In this document: positions 47,677 to 59,557 of the stretch, one piece after another
Position numbering within the stretch: the first letter of the stretch is position 1
Layout of the letters: each line of letters opens with the position of its first letter
NCBI RefSeq assembly: GCF_003711515.1
Contig: NW_021167079.1
Coordinates: forward strand, 4,003,892 to 4,067,891
Source of the DNA: Sodiomyces alkalinus F11
Lineage: Eukaryota > Ascomycota > Sordariomycetes > Glomerellales > Plectosphaerellaceae
Length of the DNA: 64,000 bases
Direction: 5' to 3'
Made by a program: the position numbers and the translations under genes
Notes under the pieces: model-generated
Told to the model about the DNA's origin: nothing
The model's database searches: none
The model's input: the letters and a program-made list of their open reading frames with translations, nothing else

Positions 47677-48371
47677 TTGCGCACACTCTCTCGACTTGGC
47701 TTGCGTGCGTGCTCTTCGAAGTCGTAGCGAAGCTCAAATTTCTGATTCCTCCATGCCTTATCATATCAGCACGTGACTTTCAATTGTTCATGCAGACCCA
47801 CTCCACCGGACCTATCCGGGTCCGGCCTAATTATTTCGTAGATAATATGGGAAACCGTTAGGGGGACTCGATTTCCCACTATAAGGCATCTAGGTAATGG
47901 GCCCATGACATGACTACCTAGAAGAGGGCCAAAGAAAAAAGAAAAAAAAGGAAAAAGGAAAAAAAGAAGAAGCTAGGATGATGTCTTAGCCGGGAAGTGG
48001 GGTAATGTGGATCCGAAGAGGTCACACCTTGCAAAGAAGCACCTGGAGATCTGGAGGACGTGGGGTACGCGGGCTCCTCTGCCGAGAGCAGGATCCGAAG
48101 CGGGTCATTCCGCAGGAGCGGCAGTGCCCCTCGGCCATCAACGGCCTTCGACGGGCCCATTTGGACGAATGCCCGTCCTCCGTACAATTCGCATTTCTCT
48201 CCTCCTTATTCTTCTTTTTTCCCTTCTTTCCCTCTTCCTCCTTCTCACTCACCTCAGCCTTTTCTTTTGTTAATTGCTGATTTTTGGCCACTGTCTCTGT
48301 CACCAGGTACCTATCGCGACACACACACTCTCTTGTATTAAGCTGTAACTATAGTTGCGAGGTCTTTCATA
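47677..48371. promoter_or_regulatory. Divergent promoter region of UTP22 and the CoA-transferase gene
   Basis: Contains CACGTG (about 47770-47775), an E-box-like palindrome, near the UTP22 side, an A/AAG-rich tract at about 47933-47970, and a T/C-rich tract at about 48195-48260 upstream of the CoA-transferase start. No coding frame is supported. Confidence 0.5.
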
Positions 48372-50101
48372 ATGTCTCCTGCAGGGTTGTACGTGCGGAC
48401 GCTCCGAGCCTACGCTCGTCATGGCTCAAATGTAAGTTGACCAACCTACCTGCTACTGGCGCCCCAGGCCAATTACAGAACAGCTCTAGCTAACACAGGC
48501 CGGCCACTCTGACAGCCCACTCCCGTTCTCGCCCGCGCATTTTCTGCGTCAGCAAGCAGAGCGGCGATCAATAAAGTCTATCCTTCAGCCAGCGAAGCAT
48601 TGAAGGACATGAAGTCCGACACAACTTTGCTTTGTGGTGGATTTGGACTGTGCGGTGTGCCGGATACCCTCATCGATGAGGTTCTGAAAAAGCCAGAGAT
48701 CACGGGTCTGACCGCCGTGTCCAACAACGCCGGTACCGACTCATCAGGCTTGGGCAGGCTGCTCAAGACGAAACAGATCAAGAAGATGATCGCCAGCTAT
48801 ATCGGAGAGAACAAGACGTTCGAGAAGATGTATCTCACTGGCGAAGTTGAGCTCGAGCTGACTCCGCAGGGCACGCTCGCGGAGCGCTGCGCGGCGGGAG
48901 GCAAAGGCATTCCGGCCTTCTACACCCCGGCGGCCTTCGGCACGGTCGTGCAGACGGGCGACCTGCCGCTGCAGAACAACCCCGACGGGACACCGGCCAA
49001 GTTTTCTTACCCCAAGGACGTCAAGGTCTTCAACGGAAAGTCGTACCTCCTGGAGCACAGCATTGCCGGCGAGTACGCCTTCGTCAAGGCCTACAAGGCG
49101 GACAAGCTCGGCAACTGCCAGTTCCGGCTCGCGGCCAACAACTTCAACGGCGCGATGGGACGGAACGCCAAGATGACGATCGTGGAGGCTGAGCACATCG
49201 TCGAGCCCGGCGAGATCGCCCCCGAGGCCATCCACCTCCCCGGAATCTACGTCAAGCGCGTGATCCAGAGCACGAGCGAGAAGAACATTGAGAAGTACAC
49301 GTGGGCCAAGGACGAGAACGACGCCGACGCCAACAAGTCGGTCTTGGGCTCGGGCGACACGGCGGCGAAACGCGAGCGCATCGTCAGGCGCGCGGCCAAG
49401 GAATTCAAGAACGGCATGTACGCCAATCTGGGCATCGGCATGCCCATGTTGGCACCGGGCTTCGTGGGCCCCGATGTGGAGGTGCAGCTGCAGTCGGAGA
49501 ACGGCATCCTGGGTCTCGGCCCGTACCCGAAGAAGGGCGATGAGGACCCAGACCTGATCAACGCGGGCAAGGAGACGGTGACGCTCAACCCGGGCGCGGC
49601 GGTGTTCGGAAGCGAGGAGAGCTTCGGAATGATCCGTAGCGGTCGCATCGATCTGACCATCCTCGGAGCCATGCAGGTGAGCGCGACGGGCGATCTTGCC
49701 AACTGGATGCTTCCGGGCAAGGTCAAGGGCTTCGGCGGAGCGATGGACCTGGTCAGCAATCCCAGCGCGACCAAGGTGGTGGTCACGATGGAGCACACGG
49801 ACAAGAAAGGAAACCCCAAGATTCTCAAGCAGTGCGCGTTCCCCTTGACAGGGCGGGCCTGCGTGTCGCGAATCATTACTGAGCTGGTAAGTCCCCTACG
49901 GAGCCAACGGGCCCAAGGACGATGTCATGATAGTGTCGAGAAAAGAAAGGAACTGACGAAACAATACAGGGCGTATTTGATGTCGACTTCGCTCATGGAT
50001 TGACGCTGGTTGAGATTGCCGACGGTGTAACGGTGGACGAGATCAAGAGCAAGACAGAGGCGCCGTTTGCCGTGGCGGACAATCTGAAGCCCATGTTGTG
50101 A
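48372..50101 (+). CDS. Succinyl-CoA:3-ketoacid CoA-transferase, mitochondrial, 520 aa
   Basis: Exons 48372-48431, 48516-49886 and 49970-50101; introns of 84 and 83 bp. The enzyme moves CoA from succinyl-CoA to 3-oxoacids such as acetoacetate through a glutamyl-CoA intermediate, in the mitochondrial matrix. The N-terminus is Arg/Ser/Ala-rich ([11 protein letters not shown], then [14 protein letters not shown]), typical of a cleaved presequence. The A half carries [12 protein letters not shown], and a linker (about residues 270-300) is followed by the B half with GIGMPML and the catalytic Glu348 in SENGILG. The end (VADNLKPML) is also typical. The length equals that of eukaryotic SCOT fusion enzymes. 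Exon 1 encodes only 20 residues, and the splice joins in phase 0. Confidence 0.95.
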
Positions 50102-50476
50102 TGAGAAGGAAATAAACATAGAGGTGAAACGAGACAGAGCGGAAGCTCTAAGGGGTGATACAGCGGGAGCATCTTACCATCTCACGATGGCTCACAATGG
50201 TAGCGATCAACACTAGGGGTGGGAAAATGGAAAGGCTCAATTGGGAAAGATGGGCCACCTACATGATGGATTATTAAGCAGGTAGATGCATCGTGGAGTT
50301 TTTTCGTGTTTATGTCATCATCCCAGACCTACCTATACCTAAGGTTTTCATGCCATCGTGAAGGCCAAAGGGAATAACGCAACAAGTGATGACACAACGT
50401 CTCTCTCTTTGCCATCGCATATAAACTTGACTTCCACGGTGTTGCATCTATACGTATAGCGCGAGGCGCCTTCGCA
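50102..50476 (+). promoter_or_regulatory. Intergenic region with a TATA-like box before the 50477 gene
   Basis: The 375-bp gap between tandem genes holds the CoA-transferase 3' end and the promoter of the next gene. A CATATAAAC element (about 50418-50426) lies some 50 bases before the ATG. Confidence 0.5.
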
Positions 50477-52014
50477 ATGTATGACAAGAAGACAGGACAC
50501 GTATATCGTGAGTATGTGGTCCCGGCAACTTCAGCCCATATGTCTGGTCGCGACTGGGCTAGGCGGACTGAGCTCCCCCTCTGGAAGGGCCGTGGAGGTC
50601 AAGGCAGAAAAGGTCCCCGACCCCTAGCCGATATGACCATGCATGTCCTTGTAGACAACATTGGCTTCTTGTCCGAACAACACCTGACCCGCGGCGATCT
50701 TCCCGCTCGCTACCTCTGGAGGCTATGGCGCTTGTTGGAGAACAGGTGCGTCTCTCTCTCTCTCGCTTCTCATTCCGGCATCCCACTGACGGCATCGTGT
50801 ATCCCGAACGCCCTTGCCTTTTATGTAGAGGGACCTGTCTGCAAGCTTGGAAAGTGCTGTCTAAACTTCTTCTCATCGAAGACGGCGAGAAGACGCTGGG
50901 TCTATACAAGTATCGACACCACATCTGTCGACCTTCCGAGCCTCTCTCCCATTATACCAAACCTTTAGAATCTCCTTCCTTCGACTTTCTGTCCTACCTC
51001 AACATCAGTGGCCCCTGCTCATTTGATAGCATTGAACTGATGGCATTGCCCGAACTCAAAAACTTGGCCGTTCTCGAAATCATTCAGCCTGCGGACGAGT
51101 TGCGAACAGTATTCCCCCGTATCAGCGACCGCCTTGTCAGAGGCTGGTCTGAGAAACACGACCCGTTCCCGCTCCTCCGTATCCTACGCGTTTGGGGTGA
51201 TGAGTCGGTCACAGAGCACTCGTTGCAGTACTTATCCCAATTCCCCTCCCTGCTACTGTACGATGTCAACGGGTCGCGCAGTGACTGGGGTAACGCCGAG
51301 ACCGTCGCCTCTCTCCACGGCTGGGAGACGGCTGAACCTCTGCATGGGCCTCGGGACTCCTTATTATGGTATCTCATACTTTTCAAGCCGCTCGATGAAG
51401 ACCAGCCTGGCATGTTGCGTGACCTGGCCAGGAGCATCGACGAGGGCCTCATCAACTTTTGCCAGAACAACAACCAGCCTCTCTCCTTTGTGCCTTCCGA
51501 GACTGCGCCGCCGTTCTTGGACTATCTCAACGACGCCGCCCGGAGCAACCTTCCCCTTTACATAGACAGCCCTTCGTCGTACAACGCTCAGAGCTGCAAG
51601 GGCTATCCATTCGAAACCTGGGCCTTCTTCCTGAATTCGTTTCTCGGCCAACTGACCAAGGACGAAGACCTCAAGAAAAACCGTGCTGGTGTCACCAAAC
51701 AAGCTGTCTCTGGTTCCCTGACGCTTCCATCTCGCCCGCTTGCCTGTCTTCAACTTGGCCACTGTGGAAGGTCAGGGATATCACCCACGGTTTCCTACGT
51801 GCGCCGTGGCTTGTTTGCGACTTCGCGGTACACGTTCTACAAAAAGGGTATTCCAGGAGGAAACATTCCCAATGCCACGATTCCCAAATCCAAGGAGGTC
51901 TCCGCGTCCATGAAACCTCAACCTCAGCTTTCAAGCGTTGAGACAGGCCTCACTCTGAATCGTCAGAAGCGACGGCGTATCGACGATTTGCTTCGGTCAT
52001 TTACGAGATCGTGA
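50477..52014 (+). CDS. Unrecognised fungal protein, possibly F-box/LRR-like, 484 aa
   Basis: Exons 50477-50745 and 50829-52014; the 83-bp intron has a GTGCGT donor, a CT-repeat and a TATGTAG acceptor, and splicing joins ENR to GTCLQAWKVL in frame. The N-terminal segment (DMTMHVLVDNIGFLSEQHL, then LPARYLWRLWRLLEN) resembles the short helical start of fungal F-box-like or leucine-rich proteins. The middle contains several leucine-rich strands (PELKNLAVLEIIQ, LLRILRVWGDESVTEHSLQY). The C-terminus is basic (NRQKRRRIDDLLRSF), a possible nuclear signal. I do not recognise a named family, so the F-box/LRR suggestion is inference. A TATA-like box lies upstream. Confidence 0.72.
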
Positions 52015-53600
52015 CACTGTACGATGAATATCCGGGAGTGTGCGAATGCACGTCAAGAATTCAAATGGCTGTACACCAAAACGGCCCAGACAAGATGGTC
52101 TTGAGGGGAATCTCCGGAGTGCTAATAAATGAAACTGGCGGGGGCCACCACATTGCCAAATTTGCCTTGCACATTCTAAGCCACTTCGACAGGAGGGTTA
52201 GAGTCTGCCACTTCTTCCAGCAAAATGTCAGTCGCTGTCTTCTGACGTGGATGCGGATATGGGCGTCCAACCAAACCGGAGGCTGTACGGATAACTACTC
52301 GGTAGATTCTCGAGGATGGCGCCAGTTGTCATCCTAGTCTCCAGACCTGGCGACTTCACGGCCACCACTGTCATTGTAAGCCACACCTCGTTTCGAGTTT
52401 CCTGCAGTGGCTCGAAGCAACATTTCACGAGTACAGACATGCTTATACAGCTTCGGAGGTGGTGTCTTTTAAGACAGGACCGGCCATCTTGAATTTGGAT
52501 CGTCTCGATACCGCTTACCGCTTTGCGTGGTATTACTCCGTAATAACACGAAGTTTCCCATCGTCCATAGGTATGGCCATTTCTTTATCTACAAGTACGA
52601 ACAAGAACACCAAGGAAGTCCGATTTCAGTCACGACCACGTTCTAGTCCTACCGCTTTGAGACTCCTCGAGACGACGGACAGATCTCAAATTTACTGACC
52701 CAACCCTACTTCCCTACTCTTCACGCCCAGAAAATAGTAAGATGGAAAAGTACGATCTAAGCTGGTATTCGAAGGGTCTGAAACGTCATTTCGATTCATC
52801 GGCGCAGCTCATGTTTGCTGCCCTCGTGACCTTCTCCAGATATGGCATCTGTCAAGGGAACGACGACGAGTTCCACGAACTCGTTCGGCTCCGACGCGTA
52901 ATATCGGAAAGCACCGATCGCCTGATCAAAAGCTTGATGAGATCAACGAGAAGACGCCGGTCCGTCCAACCTTCCCTTGCTGCAGGTCAACCACGACAGA
53001 AATTGTCGGCCCTCGCGTCTAGCCAAGATGCCCTCGGCGGGATGATGAACACCCTCATCCCTCGGACTTCCTCATGCCACCCGAACTTCGTCGCACTCGC
53101 ACTTCACGAGAACGGCGGGTGCCACCATCTATCGTCAGCCTTGCACCGCCTGATCCCTGTGTCCAATTACATTCCTTGCACCCTCGACAACTGGTCCTCG
53201 GACAACATCATTTTCGGCCGATGAAACCCCCCGAAGGCGATGCCCAGCAAGAGAAAAGGAGTCTCTATTCCAAGAAGAAAGGAATTTAAATGGGGCCCGA
53301 TGCTCCGAGACGTCTTGAGTGTCCTGTGCGGAAAATTGGTAGATGGATACATCATACATGCTGCAACCGGGAGCCCCCCCCCCCCCCTTTTTCTCCGGGC
53401 GGCGAGACAACATACCGGCCATGGGATGGGCTCCTACAAGACAGTAATTCGTTTCATATTCCAGAGCCTAGCAAAGGTAATACGGACCAAGACGGGCTTC
53501 ATCGAATTGTACCTCTACGACGCTACAGAGAAGGCGAATATGTTGGCAGCCGACTTGTTGAAACTAAACCCACTCAATGGCACGTCCCCGTCCTGAGTAC
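52015..53600. other. Degraded segment with short open frames only
   Basis: Open frames of 60-160 codons occur on both strands (for example 52742-53224 plus, with an ATG), but none shows a recognised domain and several overlap in different frames. A C homopolymer of about 15 lies at 53376-53390. The segment borders a clear pseudogene trace and may be decayed coding DNA. Confidence 0.45.
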
Positions 53601-53699
53601 GGGGATTCGGTGCTCCCAACCGACACAAACCCCGTCTTCCCCCTACCAGGCATGGCCTGCTCTGCCCGCCTGCGAACCAGGGATCCTTATCTCTCTCTG

Positions 53700-54111
53700 C
53701 GTTCATAGCTCTGACATTGACCCGGCTCTACATCCCCCTGAGATCGGAGCGAAAGGTGCGTCAGGCGGTGCAGTCCGCCTTCGAGCACAAGGGCATCCGG
53801 GACACTTGAAGATGCGGCGTTGCTCGAGCCGGTACAAGTCATCGCTGTTCGAGCCGGTACAAGTCATCGCTGCTCGCGAGCACGGCTATCTCTACGATGC
53901 GGAGACTTTGGGCCGAGCGGAGACCATCGTCCCGGCCATCGACGAAATTGCGAGCCAGGACGGGGGAACTGGGACTGGCCAGCTAGAAAATGGTCAGGGA
54001 ATGGCAAGGACGTTGAGAGACAATTGTCTCTATATCATTCAGAAAAGCCTGCGCAGGTCGCAATATTTAGGAAAGGAACTGGAGCAAACTTGTCGCACAA
54101 TAGCCGAATAG
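53700..54111 (+). pseudogene. Frameshifted remnant of an unidentified gene
   Basis: Protein-like stretches occur in succession but in different frames: RKVRQAVQSAFEHKGIRDT (about 53755-53810), then DAALLEPVQVIA, then after a 25-bp tandem duplication (53824-53872) EPVQVIAAREHGYLYDAETL, continuing to a stop at 54109-54111. The duplication is not a multiple of three, so it repeats EPVQVIA in another frame. I do not recognise the family. The open frame 53290-54111 spans it but reads the first repeat out of frame. Confidence 0.6.
53824..53872 (+). repeat. 25-bp tandem duplication
   Basis: TCGAGCCGGTACAAGTCATC plus five bases, present twice head to tail. It creates a frameshift in the surrounding coding remnant. 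Confidence 0.85.
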
Positions 54112-56637
54112 CAATATCTGACGAACAAGACTGTCGATTTTAAACCCTTTTCCCTTGGCCTGCAAAGACGACACACTGGGCGGTTGGTTTTGAGGAGCAT
54201 GCTAGGCTTGACCGCGTGATTTGCTGCCGGACGAAGACAATTCGCAATCGTAAGTTGGCATGGCTGGAAATTCACTCGGGTGCGTTGAGAAAGCATGCCA
54301 AGGCCTCCGCAAGTAAGAGTCCCCGTGTTCACTGCCCGAACCCTCTTACTTCATTCAGGGATGCCCGCCAAAGGTCGAACATTCCTTAGCTTGAGGGAAG
54401 CAGACGGAGGAGAGTTACATGCTGAATCTCTGGGCAGACAGCTCATTGACTTTTTGAACTACGCGTGAAGACGACCCATATTTATTTTACTACCAACGTG
54501 CATTTCTGGCTCAAATGCGAATCCGCGACAAAATAATCGCCATCATCCGAGCATGTCAAACATAGGTAGGTAAGAGACCTTAGTTAACAATGTCGCTAGT
54601 CGACGAAAAGTCGCAAATCGTGACCCACGATACGGACTGCTAAGGAATGGCGACGATAGACACGGGGCAAGGGTTGTCGCGTTCAAGATTTTCTCCGGCG
54701 CCAACTCAGCGAAGGCTGTCAAAAATAGGCCGGAGGGTAAGAGAACGACGTGGGAGGTTTGGTCTTTCCTCCAGTTTCCCCTCCAGAGAACATCCATGGT
54801 GTAATGGAAGCCAGAGTGAATATGAAGGATTGAGTTTTATGATGAAGAAAGGAAAAGGAAAAAAGAAAAAGGTCAAAAGGGACCGCGTCTCTTCTCCCAC
54901 TGATATTCTCTCTGGGTGTCCACCCGAATTCGCTTAGCGCGGAAAAACTCCGGGTATGGGTGAAAGTCGCCAAGCATGGTCAGATTACCTAGGTACTCAG
55001 TACTTCTTCATCGAGACTTTGGGTCACCAATTCACGAACCACAGAAACCGCTCATGTAAGAACAAGTATGATAATCTCCGTCCTAGGGATGATAATTACA
55101 TGTTTGAGGCATACGACCAACGGATGCGTCGGCTTTGAAAGTGTGCTTGAATTGACAATGTCTTGTGTGTACTTTGCAATATGCCTCGTCTTGCTGACAT
55201 GTTCAGCATTTTACTGGCGTTGAATGATACGGTACACAATAACCCACGGGCAGTTGGTGAAGTAATTACTTGGAAGACATATATGCGTGCATTAATTCAG
55301 CGCTTGACGGGCAGATTAGTGGTTAACCGAGGAATGACAAGGCTCCCAGGCCCAAGGCTGCTGACTTCGGTGCCATGAAGGCCGCACGTTTGTCCTACGC
55401 TAGCGTACCTTATCACTGTCTGGGACGGACCTAAATTTGTCATGTTGTATGGGTGTTTGTGTCTAGGTCCACTAGTATGCCAAAGACTCGAAGTATGCCA
55501 AGAACCGCGGTGAAGTCCTCTCGCCCATGTCACGCTGAAACGCTGGTCTCTCATCGTACTTCGCATGTATACCTTTATATAGCACTCATAGTTGTAAACT
55601 CTTCGGCCACGAGATTATCTCTCGTAAAGAAACCTCGCGTGTCAGGTAGACTTGGTAAGATAAAAAACAGGAAAGGTCAGGAAGTCGACTGTCGGGCACA
55701 GGGAGCAAGAACCGGGAGATACTCCATACCTCAGGCGGGGATGAGCCACAGGAGGAAGCACAAGGCCGAATCGAATTGCGGTAGAGAAACGAAACAAAAC
55801 TAGATAATTCCAATCCGACACATAAGTGGATCGCCTTCACGCAGAGTACCCCTCCTATGCACGAAGAGATGCAGGGCGAGTGGTCGCGTGTCATGGTCGA
55901 CTTATCCAGGTGGCCCTCGTCAGGCTACTGAGCTACCAGTCGAGTCAAGTCAGGTTTGAGTCGAGACGCGTCTCGACAGACACGAATAAGGTACCTGGAG
56001 GGAAAGAAAAGAAGTATTCATACCTGACCTCCATGGTGCCCCCTCTTCGTGACAGCCTTACTCATACTCTACTCCGTAATACGTGCAGGTTTTATGCCCA
56101 AGTTACTCGCACTGGTAACTAGGTATTTCAGTACCTCTATGTCTAAAGGTAGGTACCTTTGATTACGGAAAATGCGCCAACCAAGGCTACCTTCCCTTCT
56201 CGTTATCATCGATATGTGATCAAGGTAAAATGAACAACACCTACCTTAGGTAGGTACACCGTAAAGTTAATACCCGGTACTTTGTACTGGGTGACCCCCT
56301 CCCCCCACCTCGGTGCTTTCAGGCCTGCAGATCCACTGTCCACGTCGTACAAAGTACATGTACATGTACAGTAATTACCCCTCTACCCCGCCTCCAAATG
56401 TTGAGACATCAGATCCAACAACATACAAAGTACGAACCTGACATGACCTATTTAAGGTACCAACCTACAACGTACACTCCTTTTCAGGCAAACGACAATA
56501 CCGTAGCCTATTCCTCCCACTTTGACCCCGCAATTACCGTTGCGCGAAGACGTCTTCTTTCCGCCATCTCTTCTCCGATTTCCACCGTGCCAACAACAAC
56601 ACCTTACCAACAAGACAATCCCAACGAGACTACCAAT
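54112..56637. other. 2.5 kb without a supported gene
   Basis: Normal-composition DNA with only short open frames. An A/G-rich tract lies at about 54840-54880. The last 500 bases hold clusters of GGTACC, AGGTAGGT, GTAATTAC and TGTACATGTACA-type palindromes (56110-56470), leading into the promoter of the PDAP1-like gene. Confidence 0.55.
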
Positions 56638-57637
56638 ATGGTCGCCGGTCAGCCAGGTTCGAACTCCCGCGGTCGCGGCGGCAAGTTCAGGACGTACACT
56701 AGAGGAGGTATGCCTTCCTGACCCGAGTTCTAGTTCTGCGATAGTACTCATGTTTTTTTCCCCCTCTTTTTTCTTTTTCTTTCGTGGAGATCCAGGCAAA
56801 ATTCCCACGCACGTCCTTTCCCAAGACAACGACGACGCTAACTCCCATATGTTGGCAGGCGGAAAACATTTCTCTCGAGACCTACGACCCGTAGACGCCG
56901 ATGGCAACGAAATCAGCATGTGGAGTGCCGATGCCCAACCAAAGTCCATCGATGACTCGGAAGAAGAGGATTCGGAAGAGGACTCCGAGGAAGAGTCGGG
57001 TTCCGACAATGACGGCACAGAACAAAGTGGCGCTCTCTCCCGCGAGGAACGCAAGCAAGCCGCCAAGGCCCGTAAGGAGGCGGCCATTGCCAAGAAGAAG
57101 GCCCAGGCCGTCGAGGTCGGCGACTTGCCCCCCTCCGACTCGGAAGACGAGGATGAGGAGATTACGAACCCTAATCACTCCCGCGCTGCCCGTGTCCAAA
57201 CCAACGCTGGCGTAGAGGACGTCACGGCCGGTATCGGGGACCTCTCTACGACCAACCGCAAGGAGCGTGAGACCGCCGAGGCCCAGCTGGCTAAGGAGAG
57301 GTATCAGCGCTTGCACGAGCAGGGCAAAACCGACGAGGCGAAGGCTGACCTAGCCCGTCTCCAGCTCATCCGAGAGCAGCGCGCAGCAGACGCTGCACGT
57401 AGACAGGTAGGTCCATCCATGCTCGGCACCTCCACAGCCCCTCCTTTTCTCTCTTCCCTCCCCCTCCAGCCAGCTCGTTGCTTCGGAAAAAGGCACTGAC
57501 CCACGTTTAAATAGGCCGAAAAGGAGGAGAAGTTGGCCCAGGAGGCCGCTCGCAGGGCACAGTTCGAGGATCGGGAGGCGAAGAAGCGTGCAGCGGCCCT
57601 TGGTGGCGCCAAGAAGGGCGCCAAGAAAGCGAAATAA
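56638..57637 (+). CDS. PDAP1/PP28 family protein (casein kinase substrate), 246 aa
   Basis: Exons 56638-56707, 56859-57406 and 57515-57637; introns of 151 and 108 bp, with a GCTAACTCC branch point in the first. The protein starts [20 protein letters not shown], then [15 protein letters not shown], then a very acidic segment ([19 protein letters not shown]) followed by a Lys/Arg/Ala-rich helix. The PP28 core follows ([40 protein letters not shown]), ending in a basic tail (KKGAKKAK). This is the layout of the small RNA- or ribosome-associated PDAP1 family. Acidic Ser sites fit casein kinase 2 phosphorylation (family knowledge). The length agrees with fungal members. Confidence 0.92.
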
Positions 57638-58037
57638 GCAGTAGAACGGTACAGACCGTCTCCCCAGGGCACTTATATGCATAGCCTGCCGTACCTGATC
57701 TTTCGAGGCAATACTTTCATCAACGCGAGAGGAGGACTGGATCTCGACTCTTTTCATCATAGCATCACTCCCATACATCCCTGGATCAATTATGAGCTCA
57801 CGAGAGAACTTTTTGAAATATAACCAGACCAGAGTTGTTACGACCCTTCTTCATATTTTTGTTGTGCAGTCTGCTGCCCGACCAAGTGAGAGTCTCTCCC
57901 TTCAGAGGTATCCGCGTGGATTGGAGCCCGTCTATGAGTCGTTTACAAATGCCGTCATTTCAGGATTTCTTGGTATTAGTGAGGTGTGTGGAATTATGGC
58001 TTCGCCGGGGGACTCTTGAATGCATCGATATCGGTAA
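57638..58037. other. Convergent intergenic region (400 bp)
   Basis: 3' ends of the PDAP1-like gene and of the membrane protein gene at 58038-59075. No other feature seen. Confidence 0.6.
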
Positions 58038-59075
58038 TCAGAGAGGAGTGGGCGTACCGCTGCCGACGTGCTGTTGCCAGAATTCATCAAAGTCGATACC
58101 TTCGTCTGAAAACATGGCCCGGATGTTCTTGGCTGCGTCCACCTGCCGCTCCGGTCCGAAGCCGCCCGGCTGGGTTGATTCGTATTGCACAACCTCAATC
58201 CAGCGGAAGAAGAGATCTTCCTTCCCCGCCGCCGCAAGGGCGTCCCGGAATTCAAACACCTGTCTCCGCATGTCATCCTTTTGTTCGCCCGTACCCTGAG
58301 GAGGAAGGCTCATCCACCCGTGCTCAGCGTGGTGCACCAACACGACGGACCGGAACGCGTCCAGGGCGACCCGCTTCTCGTCCACCAGGGCGGTAGCCTG
58401 CACCATGGCCGCCCAATCGAGATCCCACTCGCCGTTCATGGTCAGATAGCCCGTCTTCTCATGCTGCAGCATCGGCGACGTGGCCCGCCGCACGAGGCCC
58501 AGCAGATCGTTCCTCGCCGCGGCGTCCTTCACCACGTCGCCGAGCTCCCGGTCCCATTCCCGGCTACGCCGGACGTAGATCTCCTTCTCGCGGAACCCGA
58601 CTAGGCGTCGCCACCGCAGCGGGCTCCCGTGCGTCCGGCCCATGGAAAACTCGACCGGCCACGGCCAGACGAAGATGAAGAGCACCAGGTCCAGCATGAA
58701 GGTGAAGCCCCGCCGCGCGATCTCCCACCCGATCTGGCCCCACGTGGACGTGTCGACGGGGAAGGTCGTCTCGTTGGGGTGTCCGAAGCCGGACATGAGA
58801 AGCTTCCAGTACCAAGGGAGGATGCAGTACATGCGCCAGGCGAAGAGCAGGGACACGATGGCGTTCATGGCGACGGGGACGAGGAAGATTTTGCGCTTGA
58901 AGCCGACGGGCTTGAGGTCGATGTGTGTTATGTACACATGCTTGGGGGAGAGGTGCTCGACGAAAGGCTGTAGCACCTCGGGGGGTTTCTTGAATGGCGC
59001 TGAGGGTTCGCCCAGCTTGCTTGGGGCTTGTGTAGCCTTGAAGCTTGTCTTGACAGCTCTGACTCTGGGAGCCAT
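58038..59075 (-). CDS. Unrecognised fungal membrane protein, 345 aa
   Basis: An intronless frame of 345 codons with an ATG at 59075 (MAPRVRAVKTSFKATQ). The N-terminal 60 residues are Pro/Lys-rich and may be cytosolic or a targeting segment. Two hydrophobic spans are visible at about residues 63-82 (IFLVPVAMNAIVSLLFAW) and 123-140 (FTFMLDLVLFIFVWPWP). The rest is a soluble region rich in Trp and charged residues, with a C-terminal helix (AAKNIRAMFSDEGIDFDEFW). The long frame and the two clear spans support a real gene. I do not know its function or compartment. It shares a 482-bp divergent promoter with the mitochondrial IF2 gene. Confidence 0.82.
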   Translation of the reverse strand: MAPRVRAVKTSFKATQAPSKLGEPSAPFKKPPEVLQPFVEHLSPKHVYITHIDLKPVGFKRKIFLVPVAMNAIVSLLFAWRMYCILPWYWKLLMSGFGHPNETTFPVDTSTWGQIGWEIARRGFTFMLDLVLFIFVWPWPVEFSMGRTHGSPLRWRRLVGFREKEIYVRRSREWDRELGDVVKDAAARNDLLGLVRRATSPMLQHEKTGYLTMNGEWDLDWAAMVQATALVDEKRVALDAFRSVVLVHHAEHGWMSLPPQGTGEQKDDMRRQVFEFRDALAAAGKEDLFFRWIEVVQYESTQPGGFGPERQVDAAKNIRAMFSDEGIDFDEFWQQHVGSGTPTPL

Positions 59076-59557
59076 ATTGAATTGGCGCGCCGTTCGAGGA
59101 CGTTGGTTTGTGATTTGAATGTAACCAAGGGGTAATTACCTTAGTCAATGTTGAACCTGAGAGCTCATACCTGGTAAGGTAGGTTATTAAGGTAATGAGG
59201 GAGCTACGGATAATGTAGCTATCCGTACGGATACGTACCAGATATCTACTAGGTACCTAAGGTAGGTACCTAACCTTATACACGTGTACAACGAAATAAC
59301 AAGGTACCTAGGTACAGCACTTTGACCGGCATAAAGATTTTCCACCAGGCACCTGAGGAATTACCCGGGTACCTAATAAAAAGATCGTTTATCTTATCAA
59401 CGACCTAATAACTCCCGGTCAGGTACTTGTAATCAGAAATTCTTGGTCGCGAATCCCAAATAGACCTCGAGAATTTCAACGTGAACTCGACGCTCATTCT
59501 TGTCCCCCCCCGCGTCATTGCAACTTCATATGTTGCCCATTCCCCTGTCATGATGCG
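59076..59557. promoter_or_regulatory. Divergent promoter region of the membrane protein and mitochondrial IF2 genes
   Basis: Dense in short palindromic words: GGTAATTACC (near 59130), GTACGGATACGTAC, AGGTACCTAAGGTAGGTACC (near 59250) and AAGGTACCTAGGTACAG (near 59305). No coding frame is supported. Confidence 0.55.

Noticed and set aside
53290..54111. 273-codon open frame taken as an intact gene
   Set aside because: It crosses a 25-bp duplication and a 15-C run and reads part of the coding remnant out of frame; pseudogene is the better explanation.
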